Source: Sipunculus nudus
Lineage: Eukaryota > Annelida > Sipuncula > Golfingiida > Sipunculidae
NCBI GenBank assembly: GCA_026874595.1
Contig: CM049311.1
Span: 8,159,676-8,223,675 of the forward strand
Direction: 5' to 3'
DNA length: 64,000 nucleotides
In this document: one piece after another, positions 63,307-64,000 of the stretch
Position numbering within the stretch: the stretch's first letter is position 1
Layout: each line of letters begins with the position of its first letter
Notes under the pieces: generated by a model
Told to the model about the DNA's origin: nothing
What the model saw: only the letters and a program-made list of their open reading frames with translations
The model's database searches: none
Made by a program: the position numbers and the translations under genes

Positions 63307-64000
63307 CACCCTGACAAAGAAGTGCGCCTTGCACGGCACGCTCTCTGTACATTATATGCACACCGGTGCTGTTTTTGGAAGGAGACGGCAAGCACAGGCG
63401 TGAAGGACTATACGGGTTCAATATACGGCACATGACTTTACGTTCAGAAGGAGCACGTTATCGATGAAACTGAAATGCATGGAGCTTCTACTGCCTATTA
63501 TCTCATTTACTCGATCAGACATTCACCGAAGGACCAGAAGCATTTCCAAAGCATTATGAGTTTCCTGTCTTCCATTGTTGCTTTTAATGGGGTGTGACGT
63601 CACAAACTTATTTGCGAAAAAAGCTAAATTTATAAACATTTATATATAAAAATTTATATTCAAAAGGAAAAGAATTATTATTAAAACCCTTAAATGTACC
63701 ATCTCCCAAGATGGTACATATCATCTCCAAAGATATTGTATAAAGAACTATCGTTTGCAATGAGATACAAGATTTCGGGAACATGACTCTGATTGAGTAA
63801 TATAATATGAAAGGCAGCTGTTGCCATGGAGATTTGACAGTCTGCATGTTTAGGACACTGCAGCTTGCTTGTAAATTTTCATTTTCTAAATAAACGGAGT
63901 ATGAGTATTATTATTATCATTATTATTATTATTTATCCATTGACTACTGGACAATTCGACAGGGGTGCACGGTCATTTTATCCACGGTATAACGTTGCCT
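63307..64000. other. 3' end of window, no gene recognised
   Basis: Apart from the hairpin and an (ATT)n tract at about 63904-63934, nothing is recognised. Confidence 0.45.
63694..63719. repeat. Perfect 11 bp hairpin
   Basis: ATGTACCATCT, loop CCCA, AGATGGTACAT. It is isolated in AT-rich sequence. Confidence 0.8.

Overview
The window looks like genomic DNA from a marine invertebrate, most likely a bivalve mollusc. It is AT-rich and intron-dense. It is full of lineage-type repeats: GTCGTCCGTCCG-headed elements, GGTGGCGCCACC tandem arrays, tRNA-derived SINEs with a CTCCGGTTTCC block, and long (AT)n and poly-C/poly-G tracts. It also holds relics of an L1/Tx1-like non-LTR retrotransposon. There is no bacterial operon structure. 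The species call is inference.

One real gene dominates: a large cadherin on the + strand. I resolve 28 coding exons from 5290 to 61545. All have AG/GT borders and matching phases, and they join without a stop into 1547 residues. The residues form 14 tandem extracellular cadherin (EC) repeats. Several features fit a protocadherin-15 / Drosophila Cad99C-type cadherin: a Cys pair in EC1, EC5 ending in a calcium-motif-free PPRF, and an EC6 carrying NGDP-like and LDRE..DRY motifs. Known members of that family have 11 ECs. The three extra repeats here are explained by a tandem duplication of a three-EC, four-exon module (EC8-10 and EC11-13). The signal-peptide exon was not found. The last visible exon ends in a stop followed by poly-A signals, with no membrane segment.

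Layout: 1-5289, repeat-rich upstream DNA. 5290-5376, first recognised exon. 5377-33080, a 27.7 kb intron holding most mobile DNA: Helitron-like repeats at 5.7 and 13.4 kb, MITE-like elements at 10.7, 18.8, 19.5, 20.0 and 31.4 kb, a broken LINE on the minus strand at 24.6-27.35 kb, and a nearly perfect 21 x 36 bp minisatellite at 27361-28116. 33081-61545, the densely exonic part, with introns of about 0.1-3.1 kb carrying SINEs, a 1.9 kb TIR element and tandem arrays. 61546-64000, downstream sequence with no recognised gene; a tRNA-Leu-type primer binding site hints at an LTR element.

The most unusual structures are: (i) a ~51 bp tandem array in the intron after exon 23 whose unit is the 3' end of that exon including its splice donor; (ii) the three-EC duplication; (iii) the stop-plus-poly-A exon that cuts EC14 just before its linker, with a possible alternative donor; (iv) the 36 bp minisatellite that is open on both strands and sits on the broken 5' edge of the LINE.
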